DNA of 41,733 nt from an uncultured Clostridia bacterium (GTDB lineage Bacteria > Bacillota > Clostridia > Christensenellales > UBA1242), in the NCBI GenBank assembly GCA_944383355.1, contig CALWPF010000013.1:1-41733 (forward strand), given 5' to 3'. Positions 18,887-27,389 of the stretch are shown piece after piece. Within the stretch, counting starts at the first letter, position 1, and every line of letters starts with the position of its first letter. A model generated the notes under the pieces. It ran no database searches, was not told the origin of the DNA, and was given only the letters and a program-made list of their open reading frames with translations. The position numbers and the translations under genes are program-made.

Positions 18887-20190
18887 TGTTTCAAACATTA
18901 GTATCTGCGTTTAAGCAAAAAGACTTACGCAAAAAATTGCTCATCATCTTGGGCATAATACTGGTGTATAGACTGGGTTGTTGGATACCTATCCCTGGAC
19001 TTAATATTTCTGTGTTTAACAGCAATGTAGATAGCAGTAGCTTTTTGTCCTTGTTGAGTAGTGTATCCGGTGGTGCACTTGCCAATGGTTCGTTATTGGC
19101 GTTGGGTGTAGTACCATACATCTCGGCTTCTATTATCATACAGTTATTAACTATTGCATTTCCTAGATTACAGAGGCTATCTCAAAGCGGTGAAGATGGT
19201 AAAAAGAAGATAGCTTGGTATACCAGAATTGCTGCATTGATTTTCTCTGTAATACAAGCAATAGCTATAGTTGTAGCATTTGCTCAAAATGGTGCTATCA
19301 ATACTGATGCATTTGGTGCTGGCACACCTACATGGATAGTTCCTACTATAGTATGTCTAGTACTGATTGCGGGTGGAATGTTCACATTGTGGCTTGGTGA
19401 GAAAATAACTGACCTAGGAATTGGTAACGGTGTTTCTCTACTAATTTTTGTAGGTATTATATGTTCTGCAGGTGCTTCTATCTTGGAGGCAATACAGGGT
19501 GTTAGTACCAACATCGACAGATTGTGGGATATACTCATCTTTGTAGCACTCTTGGTAGTTATATTTGCATTGATAGTATTCATCGATTTGTCAGAGAGGC
19601 GCATACCTGTACAGTATGCAAAGCAGGTAAAAGGGCGTAAGATGTATGGTGGTCAATCCACTAACATACCTATTAAGGTAAATGGTAGTGGTGTATTGCC
19701 AATCATCTTTGCTACTGCATTAGTTATGTTCCCTCAATTGATTATCAATATGTTTTGGCCAAATAGTCCTGCTGATATATGGTACGCTACTTATTTGGGT
19801 GCTGGTACTGTGTGGTATTTCTTGGCTAATGCTGTGTTGATATTCTTCTTCACGTATTTTTACGCACAGATATCCTTTAATCCTGAGGAAGTAAGTCGTT
19901 CCTTACAACAAAACGGCGGATTTATACCAGGTATCCGTGCAGGTAAACCTACTACGGAATATTTGAGTAAAATATCTAGGAGGATTACATTCTTTGGTGC
20001 ATTATACTTGGCAATAATCTTTGTTGTACCAACCGTTGCGATGTCACTGGTACAGGGTGGTACTACAGGTACATTGTTAAATGCATTTAGTGTTACAGGT
20101 CTATTGATTGTTGTTAGTGTTGCACTAGAATTTGACAAACAATTAGATGCACAATTGATGATGAAGAGTTATAGAGGCTTCTTAAAATAA
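18886..20190 (+). CDS. secY: Preprotein translocase channel subunit SecY
   Basis: SecY forms the protein-conducting channel of the Sec translocon in the cytoplasmic membrane. The 434 residues show the usual ten hydrophobic segments. Recognisable are YRLGCWIPIPGLN at the first helix, GVVPYISASIIIQLL, GEKITDLGIGNGVSLLIF, the cytoplasmic loop with QYAKQVKGRKMYGG, and FNPEEVSRSLQQNGGFIPGI before the last helices. Overlap with rplO suggests translational coupling to the ribosomal genes. Confidence 0.98.
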   Translation: MFQTLVSAFKQKDLRKKLLIILGIILVYRLGCWIPIPGLNISVFNSNVDSSSFLSLLSSVSGGALANGSLLALGVVPYISASIIIQLLTIAFPRLQRLSQSGEDGKKKIAWYTRIAALIFSVIQAIAIVVAFAQNGAINTDAFGAGTPTWIVPTIVCLVLIAGGMFTLWLGEKITDLGIGNGVSLLIFVGIICSAGASILEAIQGVSTNIDRLWDILIFVALLVVIFALIVFIDLSERRIPVQYAKQVKGRKMYGGQSTNIPIKVNGSGVLPIIFATALVMFPQLIINMFWPNSPADIWYATYLGAGTVWYFLANAVLIFFFTYFYAQISFNPEEVSRSLQQNGGFIPGIRAGKPTTEYLSKISRRITFFGALYLAIIFVVPTVAMSLVQGGTTGTLLNAFSVTGLLIVVSVALEFDKQLDAQLMMKSYRGFLK

Positions 20191-20212
20191 TCTTAGTAAA
20201 AAAGGAGTATCT

Positions 20213-20857
20213 ATGAATATTTCAGTCTTGGGACCACCTGGTAGTGGTAAAGGAGCACAGACTGGTAGAGTCGCTAAATATTTTAATCTCAAACATATAG
20301 TAGTCGGCGATATCGTCAAGCAGGAGATTAGGCAAAAGACCGAAGTTGGTAAGGTCATGTATGAGCATACCAAGGACGGTCATTTTGTACCTAATGATAT
20401 AGTCATAGAACTATTAAAAAAACAATTACAAGATCTAGATAATTATAAGGGCTTTATTATAGATACAGCCCCTATTAATTTGACTCAAAAGAGATTGATG
20501 CAAGACGTCAATATAGATGCCGTTATATCTTTGGATATACGAGACTATGATGTAGTGCGTCGTCGTACGATGTTACGCTTGATTTGTCCCAATTGTGGTT
20601 CTGTCACCAGTAAATTGGAGTCACCTGATGGAATTTGTCCAGTGTGTGGGGCAAAACTGGAGAGGCGTTATGATGACACGCCAGAGACAGTTAATAAGAG
20701 AATTGAGCAATTTGAGCGTGAGACCGTACCTGTTTTACAAGAGTTTAAAAAAGAAGGAAAACTGATTAATATTGATGCAGAGCCGGATAAAGACAGTGTT
20801 TTTCATCAAATTATTGAGAAGTTGGAGAACTTTTTTGCAGAAACTACTTTAAAGTAA
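20213..20857 (+). CDS. adk: Adenylate kinase family protein with altered AMP site
   Basis: By position and fold this is adenylate kinase (ATP + AMP = 2 ADP). It keeps the P-loop GPPGSGKG (7-14), a four-cysteine zinc LID (CPNC and CPVC), the LID arginine in RYDD and the later KRI arginine. The AMP-binding side is unusual. In E. coli numbering, which aligns without gaps up to here, Thr31 is Val, Arg36 is Lys (GDIVK instead of GDxLR), and Arg88 is Ile because the DGFPR signature reads DTAPI. The P-loop Thr15 is Ala. The enzyme may have changed acceptor specificity or weak activity. It lies 22 bases after secY with AAGGAG before the ATG. A second, canonical adk elsewhere would be informative. Confidence 0.9.
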   Translation: MNISVLGPPGSGKGAQTGRVAKYFNLKHIVVGDIVKQEIRQKTEVGKVMYEHTKDGHFVPNDIVIELLKKQLQDLDNYKGFIIDTAPINLTQKRLMQDVNIDAVISLDIRDYDVVRRRTMLRLICPNCGSVTSKLESPDGICPVCGAKLERRYDDTPETVNKRIEQFERETVPVLQEFKKEGKLINIDAEPDKDSVFHQIIEKLENFFAETTLK

Positions 20858-20867
20858 TGAAAAGGTA

Positions 20868-20876
20868 TGGTATAAT
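20868..20876 (+). promoter_or_regulatory. Extended -10 promoter predicting a leaderless map mRNA
   Basis: TGG-TATAAT (20868-20876) is a consensus extended -10 element located directly before the map start at 20883. The expected transcription start, six or seven bases after the -10, coincides with the ATG. A recognisable -35 is missing, which is acceptable for extended -10 promoters. No Shine-Dalgarno site lies at a usable distance. Confidence 0.5.
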
Positions 20877-20882
20877 ATATTT

Positions 20883-21632
20883 ATGATTACAATCAAGACA
20901 GAAGAGCAGTTGAACCTAATGCGTGCCAGTGGTAAGATAATGAAAGAGGTGTTTGAGCGCCTTGCTGATTATATAAAACCTGGTATCACTACAAAGGATA
21001 TTGATAAGTTTGCAAACAAAATAATCGTATCCCGAGGTGCAAAACCATCATTCTTGCATTATATGGGCTTTCCTGCATCAGTATGTACATCAGTAAATGA
21101 TGTGATAGTGCATGGTATACCTAGCAATGATGTGGTTTTAAAAGAGGGCGACATAGTGGGTGTTGATGTAGGAGTGAATTATCATGGAATACACACTGAT
21201 GCTTGCCGTACTTATCCTGTAGGTAAAATTAGTGAGCAGGCACGCAAGTTGATAGAAGTTACTCAAAATTCATTTTTTGAGGCTATTAAGCACCTCAAGG
21301 CTGGTAGCAGAGTTGGTGATATAGGCGCAACTATTCAAAGTTATGTCGAGCCAAAGGGTTATACTTTGGTAAGAGAGATGCAGGGACACGGTATAGGTAC
21401 TACTGTACATGAGGACCCGGGCATCCCAAATTATGGCAAAGCTGGTACTGGTGTAATCTTGCGCAAAGGTATGTGCATTTGTATAGAGCCAATGGTTAAT
21501 GCGGGTGAGAGATATATCGATATCTCGCATGAAGATGGCTGGACTTGTCGGACTCGAGATGGTAGTTTGTCTGCACATTATGAGAATACACTTCTCATCA
21601 CTGATGAGGGTGTAGAGATAATGACATTGTAG
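20883..21632 (+). CDS. map: Type I methionine aminopeptidase
   Basis: The enzyme removes the initiator methionine from new proteins in the cytoplasm. The 249 residues carry the complete set of two-metal ligands of the family: Asp95, Asp106, His169, Glu202 and Glu234, in the contexts GVDVGVNYHGIHTD, GHGIG, CIEPM and HYENT. His77 (VHGIP) and His176 also match the active site. It is the short form without N-terminal zinc fingers. The start lacks a Shine-Dalgarno site and sits at the predicted start point of an extended -10 promoter. Confidence 0.98.
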   Translation: MITIKTEEQLNLMRASGKIMKEVFERLADYIKPGITTKDIDKFANKIIVSRGAKPSFLHYMGFPASVCTSVNDVIVHGIPSNDVVLKEGDIVGVDVGVNYHGIHTDACRTYPVGKISEQARKLIEVTQNSFFEAIKHLKAGSRVGDIGATIQSYVEPKGYTLVREMQGHGIGTTVHEDPGIPNYGKAGTGVILRKGMCICIEPMVNAGERYIDISHEDGWTCRTRDGSLSAHYENTLLITDEGVEIMTL

Positions 21633-21642
21633 GAGTATAGTA

Positions 21643-21930
21643 ATGCAGAGAGATTTTCCGCTAGGTCAAGTAGTGATGTCTACTAATGGAAGAGACCGTG
21701 GTAGATATTACATGGTGGTAGCTGTACTGGGGCAGAATACGGTAAGTGTTGCTGACGGTAAGTACAAGTTGTTGACTAACCCCAAGCGAAAAAATATCAA
21801 GCATTTAATTAGTACTAATTGTAATGTTGCTGAAATAGCAGATAAATTGCAACAGGGTAAAAAAATTAATGACCAAATGATACACAAGGAGTTATTGATG
21901 TATCAAAAGGCGTCAAAGGAGGACAAATAA
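21643..21930 (+). CDS. KOW-domain RNA-binding protein
   Basis: This 95-residue protein has an N-terminal KOW-type motif (LGQVVMSTNGRDRGRYYMVV) followed by a charged tail. Small KOW proteins similar to L14e/L27e are commonly encoded between map and infA in Clostridia, and this position supports the assignment. A role at the ribosome or in RNA binding is inferred from the motif and context; no specific function is established. Confidence 0.85.
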   Translation: MQRDFPLGQVVMSTNGRDRGRYYMVVAVLGQNTVSVADGKYKLLTNPKRKNIKHLISTNCNVAEIADKLQQGKKINDQMIHKELLMYQKASKEDK

Positions 21931-21933
21931 AAT

Positions 21934-22200
21934 ATGGCTAATGATGACTCAATCAGAGCAGAGGGCGTAGTTGTAGAGGCGTTGCCTGGTGCAAATTTTA
22001 AGGTTAAGTTACAAAATGGCTATATTGTCAATGCGTATATCGCAGGCAAAGTATACAAATCTCATACTAGAGTGCTAGTAGGAGACAGAGTAACTGTAGT
22101 ATTGTCTCCATACGACCTGACACATGGCAGGATAGTGTGGAGGACAGATACACGCAAGCAGTCTCTGGATAACAATCCGTCAGCGGATGAAAACAACTAA
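21934..22200 (+). CDS. infA: Translation initiation factor IF-1
   Basis: IF-1 binds the A site of the small subunit during initiation. The S1-like OB fold is clear: [40 protein letters not shown] and GRIVWR. The product has 88 residues against the usual 72; the extra 15 or so at the C-terminus are polar (Asn, Asp, Ser rich). It starts three bases after the KOW gene. Confidence 0.97.
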   Translation: MANDDSIRAEGVVVEALPGANFKVKLQNGYIVNAYIAGKVYKSHTRVLVGDRVTVVLSPYDLTHGRIVWRTDTRKQSLDNNPSADENN

Positions 22201-22222
22201 AATCAAACAAGGAGAAAACAAA

Positions 22223-22339
22223 ATGAAAGTAAGACCATCTGTTAAACCTATGTGCGACAAATGTAAAGTCATTCGCCGTGAGGGAAAAGTTATGGTGATT
22301 TGCTCAAAGAGTAAAAAGCACAAACAGGTACAGGGCTAA
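22223..22339 (+). CDS. rpmJ: 50S ribosomal protein L36 (bL36)
   Basis: bL36 is the smallest large-subunit protein, here 38 residues. It begins [20 protein letters not shown] and has the zinc ligands Cys11, Cys14, Cys27 and His33 of the zinc-binding form. AAGGAG lies nine bases before the ATG. The stop codon overlaps a small GGGC/GCCC hairpin (22333-22345). Confidence 0.97.
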   Translation: MKVRPSVKPMCDKCKVIRREGKVMVICSKSKKHKQVQG

Positions 22340-22476
22340 TTGCCCCTTAATTTGAAAATAATCGCTAGTTGGGTCGCGGCAATTTTTCTCAACGGCGTTT
22401 ATATATTTTTGACAAGATATTTATAGCGTATATTCGATTTTGCGTTAGGATAATATCAAAAAGTATTTAAAATAAC

Positions 22477-22516
22477 AAAGTTTCGCTCTAAAATTATAAG
22501 AGCGTCCACAAAACTT
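22477..22516 (+). promoter_or_regulatory. Leader hairpin before rpsM
   Basis: CGCTCT (22484-22489) pairs with AGAGCG (22499-22504), and outside it AAGTTT (22478-22483) pairs with AAACTT (22511-22516) with a bulge on the 3' side. The structure ends just before the rpsM ribosome binding site. In other bacteria uS4 regulates its operon through the rpsM leader; that this hairpin does so is only a possibility. The 198-base gap also holds a TTGACA (22409-22414) without a well-spaced -10. Confidence 0.4.
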
Positions 22517-22537
22517 ACTATTTGGAGGATTTTTTTA

Positions 22538-22927
22538 ATGGCACGTATTGCAGGTGTGGATTTACCGAAAGAAAAAAGAGTAGAGATAGGTTTGACCTAC
22601 ATCTACGGTATTGGTCGTGTAACATCCAACGAGATTCTAAAAAATGTAAATATTAATCCCGATACTCGTGTAAAAGATTTGACAGAGCAAGATGTCGCAA
22701 AAATTCGTGAGTATATCGAGAAGAGTGGGTTATTGGTAGAGGGTGACCTACGTCGTGAGACTAATCTTAATATCAAGAGATTGATGGAGATTGGTTGTAA
22801 CCGTGGTATCCGTCATCGCCGTAACCTGCCGGTAAGAGGTCAGCGTACCAAGACAAATGCGAGAACTCGTAAGGGGCCTCGTAAGACAATTAGTCGTGGT
22901 AAGCCAAAAGTAGGTAAAAAAGGTTAA
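22538..22927 (+). CDS. rpsM: 30S ribosomal protein S13 (uS13)
   Basis: uS13 forms intersubunit bridges from the small-subunit head. The 129 residues begin [20 protein letters not shown] and include [24 protein letters not shown] and the basic end [25 protein letters not shown] precedes the ATG. Confidence 0.98.
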   Translation: MARIAGVDLPKEKRVEIGLTYIYGIGRVTSNEILKNVNINPDTRVKDLTEQDVAKIREYIEKSGLLVEGDLRRETNLNIKRLMEIGCNRGIRHRRNLPVRGQRTKTNARTRKGPRKTISRGKPKVGKKG

Positions 22928-22941
22928 TAAGGGAGTAAAAA

Positions 22942-23331
22942 ATGGCTGAATCAAAGACAGTAAAAAAGAAAAGAGTAACAAAAAATCTTGGCTCTGGTCA
23001 GGTACACATTAAATCAACTTTTAATAATAACCTTGTAACCATTACTGACCAAGCAGGAAATGTAGTAGCTAGTTGTAGCAGTGGAGCACTAAACTTTCGT
23101 GGTGGGCGTAAGGATACACCTTATGCTGCACAAATGGTAGCTGAGACTGCTGGTAAAAAGGCAAAGGATATGGGTATCAACCAAGTAGCTGTATTCGTTA
23201 AGGGTGCAGGTACAGGTCGTGAGTCTGCTATTCGTGCCTTGCAAAATGTAGGATTGGAGGTTACATCAATAAAAGATGTATCTGGTATACCTTTTAACGG
23301 TTGCCGTCCTACCAAAAAGCGTAGAATCTAA
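22942..23331 (+). CDS. rpsK: 30S ribosomal protein S11 (uS11)
   Basis: uS11 is part of the platform of the small subunit at the E site. The 129 residues show GQVHIKSTFNNNLVTITD, KDTPYAAQMVAE, VFVKGAGTGRESAIRAL and the terminal PFNGCRPTKKRRI. Length is normal. Confidence 0.98.
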   Translation: MAESKTVKKKRVTKNLGSGQVHIKSTFNNNLVTITDQAGNVVASCSSGALNFRGGRKDTPYAAQMVAETAGKKAKDMGINQVAVFVKGAGTGRESAIRALQNVGLEVTSIKDVSGIPFNGCRPTKKRRI

Positions 23332-23391
23332 TCTGTGCTAAATTACTTGCACAAAACTCGGTACATTATTGTACTAAATATATTCGTTTTT

Positions 23392-23409
23392 TGATAATAG
23401 ATATTATCA
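23392..23409 (+). promoter_or_regulatory. Hairpin in the rpsK-rpsD gap
   Basis: TGATAAT (23392-23398) and ATTATCA (23403-23409) form a perfect seven-pair AT-rich stem in the 115-base gap before rpsD. It has no T-run and may be an mRNA processing or regulatory stem; no function can be assigned. Confidence 0.35.
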
Positions 23410-23446
23410 TTAGAATTTACATTACAATTTAAGGAGTTTATTATAT

Positions 23447-24073
23447 ATGGCAAAATATACTGGTGCAGATTGTAAGCGTTGCAGGAGAGAAGGGTGTAAA
23501 CTATTTCTCAAGGGTGACCGCTGTGTGACTGGTAAATGTGCTTTGGATCGTAGACCAACTGTGCCTGGACAGCACGGTGATGCAAATCTTCGCAAAAAAG
23601 CAACTGGTTACTCACTACAACTGCGTGAGAAACAAAAAGTTAAGAGAGCTTATGGCTTGTTAGAGAGTCAGTTCAAAAAGTACTATTTTGAAGGTAAGAG
23701 ACAGCGTGGAGCTACCGGTGAGGTAATGTTGAGCTTGCTTGAGCGTAGACTAGACAATGTAGTTTACCGTTTGGGTTTTGGTGTGTCTAGAGCTCAATGC
23801 CGTCAGATAGTAAACCATGGTCACATTTTGGTGAATGGTAAGAAAGTAGATATCCCATCATATCAAGTAAAGGTTGGTGATGTAATATCTGTAAGACCAA
23901 AAGACCACGACAGTAGCTTGTTTAAGGATATCAAAGGTAGCAAAGTGGTTACACCAAAATGGTTAGAGGTAAATACAAAAGAACTCAGTGGTAAAGTAAT
24001 AGCATTGCCAGAGAGAAGTGATATCGACCTAAATATTGCTGAGCACTTGATAATTGAGTTGTACTCTAGATAA
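23447..24073 (+). CDS. rpsD: 30S ribosomal protein S4, zinc form (uS4)
   Basis: uS4 initiates small-subunit assembly and can act as an operon repressor. The 208 residues include an N-terminal zinc knuckle with Cys9, Cys12, Cys26 and Cys31, followed by [10 protein letters not shown], the [21 protein letters not shown] segment in the middle, and the S4 RNA-binding domain ([21 protein letters not shown]). AAGGAG lies upstream. Confidence 0.98.
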   Translation: MAKYTGADCKRCRREGCKLFLKGDRCVTGKCALDRRPTVPGQHGDANLRKKATGYSLQLREKQKVKRAYGLLESQFKKYYFEGKRQRGATGEVMLSLLERRLDNVVYRLGFGVSRAQCRQIVNHGHILVNGKKVDIPSYQVKVGDVISVRPKDHDSSLFKDIKGSKVVTPKWLEVNTKELSGKVIALPERSDIDLNIAEHLIIELYSR

Positions 24074-24092
24074 TGGTAGGAGGTTGTTTATT

Positions 24093-25046
24093 ATGATGCA
24101 AATTGAAATGCCTAACATAACTTGCGAGGAGTCAAAAAATGGCTCAGTAGCAAAGTTTGTAGTAGAGCCATTGGAGCGTGGCTTTGGTACTACAATAGGC
24201 AATGCAATGCGTAGAGTATTGCTGGGTGGACTACCAGGAGCTGCTCCTATAGCAGTGCGCATACAGGGAGTACAGCATGAGTTTAGCACTATCCCAGGCG
24301 TGACTGAGGACGTTGCTGATATTATATTAAATCTAAAGACTTTGATAGTTCGTACTACCAATACTGATGCAGGATTTAGGTCTACAGTATTTTTGAGAGC
24401 CAAGGGACCTTGTGAGGTTACTGCTGGGGATATTAGCCTCAACGACGAGGTGGAGGTAATCAATCCTGACTTGCACATATGTACTTTGGCTGATGGTGCA
24501 GTACTAGACATGGAGATTGTGATAGGTACAGGTCGTGGTTATGTCTTGGCAAAGGATAATAAAGATGCTTGTGATTCTATAGGCTTTATTGCTATGGACA
24601 GTATCTTTACTCCTGTAAAGTCTGTTAATTATGTTGTAGATAGTGCTCGTGTAGGGCAAGATATGCATTTTGACAAGTTGACACTAGAGGTAGTAACTAA
24701 TGGAGCAACTAGTGCAAAAGAGGTTACCAGTCTGAGTGGTAAAATAGTGAATGATTATATGTCACTATTCATCAACTTGATTGATGGTATGGGCGAGGGC
24801 AGTGTGCTAGTAGCAAAAGAAGAGGACAATCAAAAGAAGGTTTTGGATATGTCTATCGCCGAGTTGGAATTGTCTGTCCGTAGTACAAACTGCTTGAAGC
24901 GTGCCAATATCATGACTGTGGGTGACTTGACTAACAAAACTCACAAAGAGCTATCAAAAGTTCGTAATTTAGGTTCTAAGTCTCTAGAGGAGATTATTCA
25001 AAAGATAGAGAGTCTTGGGCTTAGTCTAAAAAATGATGATGATTAA
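24093..25046 (+). CDS. rpoA: RNA polymerase alpha subunit
   Basis: Alpha dimerises to scaffold RNA polymerase assembly, and its C-terminal domain contacts promoter UP elements and activators. The 317 residues show the N-terminal domain (LERGFGTTIGNAMRRVLL) and the helix-hairpin-helix C-terminal domain (ELELSVRSTNCLKRANI, KVRNLGSKSLEEI). The ATG at 24093 follows AGGAGG by nine bases; a longer frame only overlaps the end of rpsD. Confidence 0.98.
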   Translation: MMQIEMPNITCEESKNGSVAKFVVEPLERGFGTTIGNAMRRVLLGGLPGAAPIAVRIQGVQHEFSTIPGVTEDVADIILNLKTLIVRTTNTDAGFRSTVFLRAKGPCEVTAGDISLNDEVEVINPDLHICTLADGAVLDMEIVIGTGRGYVLAKDNKDACDSIGFIAMDSIFTPVKSVNYVVDSARVGQDMHFDKLTLEVVTNGATSAKEVTSLSGKIVNDYMSLFINLIDGMGEGSVLVAKEEDNQKKVLDMSIAELELSVRSTNCLKRANIMTVGDLTNKTHKELSKVRNLGSKSLEEIIQKIESLGLSLKNDDD

Positions 25047-25063
25047 TAAAAGAGGAGAAGAAG

Positions 25064-25576
25064 ATGGCGGGATACAATAAGTTGAACAAGCGCCCTGCAC
25101 TGCGTGATGCTATACTACGCAATCAAGTCACAACACTTTTGTGGAATGGTAGATTGGAGACAACTTACGCTCGTGCTAAGGCTGTACAGCGTATTGCTGA
25201 GAAGATTATTGCTTTGGCTGTGAGAACATACGATGATACTGTTACAGTACAAAAAGATACTGTAGACAGTAAAGGCGTAAAATCTAAGCGTGAAGTAATA
25301 AATGATGGTCCAAAAAAATTGGCAGCACGTCGCAAAATAATGGCGCAAGTTTATGATGTTCAGGAGCAGAGAGCTCCAAAAGAGCCAAAGGCTGACTTTA
25401 TTGCTCGTACTGAGGATATCAAGCACCCATTGCTTGAAAAAATATTCAATGTATATGGTCCTCGTTATAAAAAGCGTGCAGAGGAAATGGGTACCAATGG
25501 TGGTTATACTAGAGTGGTGCGTTTGGGTGCTCGTCGTGGTGATGCTGCAGAGGCTGCAATAATAGAATTAGTTTAA
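25064..25576 (+). CDS. rplQ: 50S ribosomal protein L17 (bL17) with internal insertion
   Basis: bL17 lies on the large-subunit surface near the tunnel exit. The family start (KLNKRPALRDAILRNQVTTL, RLETTYARAKAVQRIAEKII) and the end (GGYTRVVRLGARRGDAAE) are clear. The protein has 170 residues against about 115-130, because of a charged insertion (roughly residues 60-110, with DGPKKLAARRKIMAQVYD). An insertion of this kind is known in some Clostridia. It is the last gene of the superoperon and is followed by a terminator. Confidence 0.97.
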   Translation: MAGYNKLNKRPALRDAILRNQVTTLLWNGRLETTYARAKAVQRIAEKIIALAVRTYDDTVTVQKDTVDSKGVKSKREVINDGPKKLAARRKIMAQVYDVQEQRAPKEPKADFIARTEDIKHPLLEKIFNVYGPRYKKRAEEMGTNGGYTRVVRLGARRGDAAEAAIIELV

Positions 25577-25592
25577 TTTATAATTTACAAAA

Positions 25593-25619
25593 AGCATACT
25601 GGATAAGTAGGCTTTTTTT
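25593..25619 (+). terminator. Terminator of the ribosomal superoperon
   Basis: AGCATAC (25593-25599) pairs with GTAGGCT (25607-25613) with one mismatch, and a run of seven T follows. It lies 17 bases after the rplQ stop. Confidence 0.75.
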
Positions 25620-25679
25620 GTTATACGAAAACCACGGGATAGTCCCGTGGTTCATTAAAGGTTAACCTTTGCTTCCCTC

Positions 25680-25736
25680 ACTCCTTGTGTTATTATTCCC
25701 TCGTAGTCTACACAAAAATCTAATAACACAAGGAGT
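25680..25736 (+). promoter_or_regulatory. tnpA 5' UTR inverted repeat masking the ribosome binding site
   Basis: A perfect 16-base inverted repeat (25680-25695 with 25721-25736) places the AAGGAG ribosome binding site (25730-25735) inside a stem. In IS200 a 5' UTR stem that hides the Shine-Dalgarno site and keeps transposase translation low is well described, so the same control is inferred here. Confidence 0.7.
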
Positions 25737-25741
25737 TGTAA

Positions 25742-26171
25742 ACGAAAGAAGTTAGTAACAGTTTAGCACACACTACGTGGAATTGCAAGTATCATATAGT
25801 CTTTGCACCAAAGTCTAGAAGAAAAGTGTTTTATGGAGAGAAGATACGAGAAATTGGAGCAATTCTTCGTAGTTTGTGCGAATACAAAAAAGTAAATATA
25901 CTGGAGGCTGAAGTTTGCCCAGATCACGTACATATGTTAGTTAAGATATCCCCCAAAAATGAGCGTAAGCGGTTTTATGGGGTATCTCAAGGGTAAGAGC
26001 ACAGTTTTAATATATCAAAGGTTTACGAATTTGATGTTAAAATATAGGCATCGAGAATTTTGGTGTACAGGATATTACGTAGATACAGTAGGGAAGAATA
26101 CGAAGAAGATAAAAGAATATATCGCAAATCAATTACAAGAAGATAAGCGAATAGAACAGATGACGATGTAA
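25742..26171 (+). pseudogene. tnpA: IS200-type Y1 transposase, start lost and frameshifted
   Basis: The reconstructed 142-residue product matches TnpA, the single-strand HUH/tyrosine transposase of IS200. It has TTWNCKYHIVFAPKSRRK near the start, the HUH-type CPDHVHMLV and the tyrosine context GYYVDTVG. Two lesions are visible. The codon six bases after AAGGAG, where ATG is expected, is ACG (25742), with an in-frame stop just before it. In the tract CCCCCAAAAA (25950-25959) one extra base shifts the frame, so the first part stops at 25994 and the rest continues from MSVSGFMGYLKGKST at 25959. The copy cannot make active transposase. Confidence 0.85.
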
Positions 26172-26314
26172 GAGGTAGTAGACCCATTTAAGAAGAGGTA
26201 ACCGATTTGCGATACGCAAGTAGACTATGTGCGTTTACGCACTGCTAGAACAAAGGGTTTTACCCTAAATTGAAAAACCACGGGTATACCCCGTGGTTTT
26301 TTATTTTGTGTATT

Positions 26315-27358
26315 TTACTTATCATCTTGCCCATCTTTGTATTCGTTCGCTGTTGTTAATTTTACTTCTTGCTCAGTTTCACTTTGTTTTGCCTTTTTCA
26401 TTTTCCTTTTATTTTTACGTTTATTTTTTTCTTGTTTTATTTTATCTATGTCTATACCAAAAATATCTTCCAAGGCACTAGTTTCGTTTATTTCACGGAC
26501 TTTCTCGATTCGCTCAGGGAGCTCACCATAATTTACTCTTTTCCTTTCATCATTGCGCATACGGACTTCCACTTGTTTGTATGGAATTACAATATTGTGT
26601 CTATTAAACTCGCTAAATATAACTGATTGTAAATTCCAGTATACGTCCCAGTAATCAGCATTATCTACCCAACATGTTGCAAATATATCTAGACCGTCAT
26701 CTTTTAACTCATTAATGACAACAAATGGAGCAGGATCTTGTAGAGTCCTACCATCGCTGTAAATAGCATCTTTAATTATTTGGAAAACTTGTTTTGGATC
26801 AGATTCATAAGCAACTAAAAAATGCATTTCCACACGGCGTGTATTGCTAGCAGAATAATTTGTGATAATTTTTGTAACTATCTCTGAGTTTGGCAAAATT
26901 ATTTCTTTTTTATCATTAGTCTCTACAGTAGTGGTTAGTATTTGTATAGATTTTACTCGTCCCTCTATACCGCTAATCTCTATATAGTCATTTTCCTTAA
27001 AGGGCTTGGTAGTAATGATTATAATACCATTGGAAAGGTTGCTGAGAGAGTCCTTTAGTGATAGTCCAATTGCCAAACCTAATGTAGACAATAATGCAAT
27101 AAAAGTTGTTGCAGGGACACCTAGTATTTGTAATACTATAATCCATAGTACAATGTATAGAGCGTACTTAATTATGCTGTTTATAAAACTTTGCGTAATA
27201 GTGTCCATTTTGGAGCGTTTTAACGCAGATTTTATTATTCGGAATAGTATTTTGATAATTATTAGCCCAAATATTAGAGCCAGTATTGCTTCTACTATTT
27301 GCCAACCAGTAGTAGTCAAAAAACCTTGTATACTTGTCCAAATTTGATTCCAGTCCAT
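26315..27358 (-). CDS. MscS-family mechanosensitive channel
   Basis: Small-conductance mechanosensitive channels release solutes on hypo-osmotic shock. The 347-residue protein has three N-terminal membrane segments, the third being the pore helix (STLGLAIGLSLKDSLSNLSN), then the MscS beta domain (FKENDYIEISGIEGRVKSI) and the alpha/beta domain. The last 45 residues are very rich in Lys and Glu. The ATG at 27358 follows AAGGAG by seven bases; a frame 20 codons longer lacks this site and overlaps the promoter. Its end is 15 bases from the IS200 right-end hairpin. Confidence 0.9.
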   Translation of the reverse strand: MDWNQIWTSIQGFLTTTGWQIVEAILALIFGLIIIKILFRIIKSALKRSKMDTITQSFINSIIKYALYIVLWIIVLQILGVPATTFIALLSTLGLAIGLSLKDSLSNLSNGIIIITTKPFKENDYIEISGIEGRVKSIQILTTTVETNDKKEIILPNSEIVTKIITNYSASNTRRVEMHFLVAYESDPKQVFQIIKDAIYSDGRTLQDPAPFVVINELKDDGLDIFATCWVDNADYWDVYWNLQSVIFSEFNRHNIVIPYKQVEVRMRNDERKRVNYGELPERIEKVREINETSALEDIFGIDIDKIKQEKNKRKNKRKMKKAKQSETEQEVKLTTANEYKDGQDDK

Positions 27359-27389
27359 ATTTTTTCTCCTTTGTATTTGACTGAGTATG

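Larger units (their letters stand above)
25628..26300 (+). mobile_element. IS200/IS605-family element, inactive
   Basis: The element is about 670 bases long and carries only a broken tnpA. Each end has a subterminal hairpin of the kind that TnpA recognises in this family: AACCACGGGA/TCCCGTGGTT (25630-25652) on the left and AAACCACGGG/CCCGTGGTTT (26275-26299) on the right. The hairpin at the right end, with T-runs on both strands, can also act as a bidirectional terminator, including for the mscS-like gene. Exact ends are estimates. Confidence 0.8.

Noticed and set aside
22409..22434. Promoter with TTGACA and TATATT before rpsM
   Set aside because: The spacer is only 14 bases, too short for a normal sigma-A promoter.
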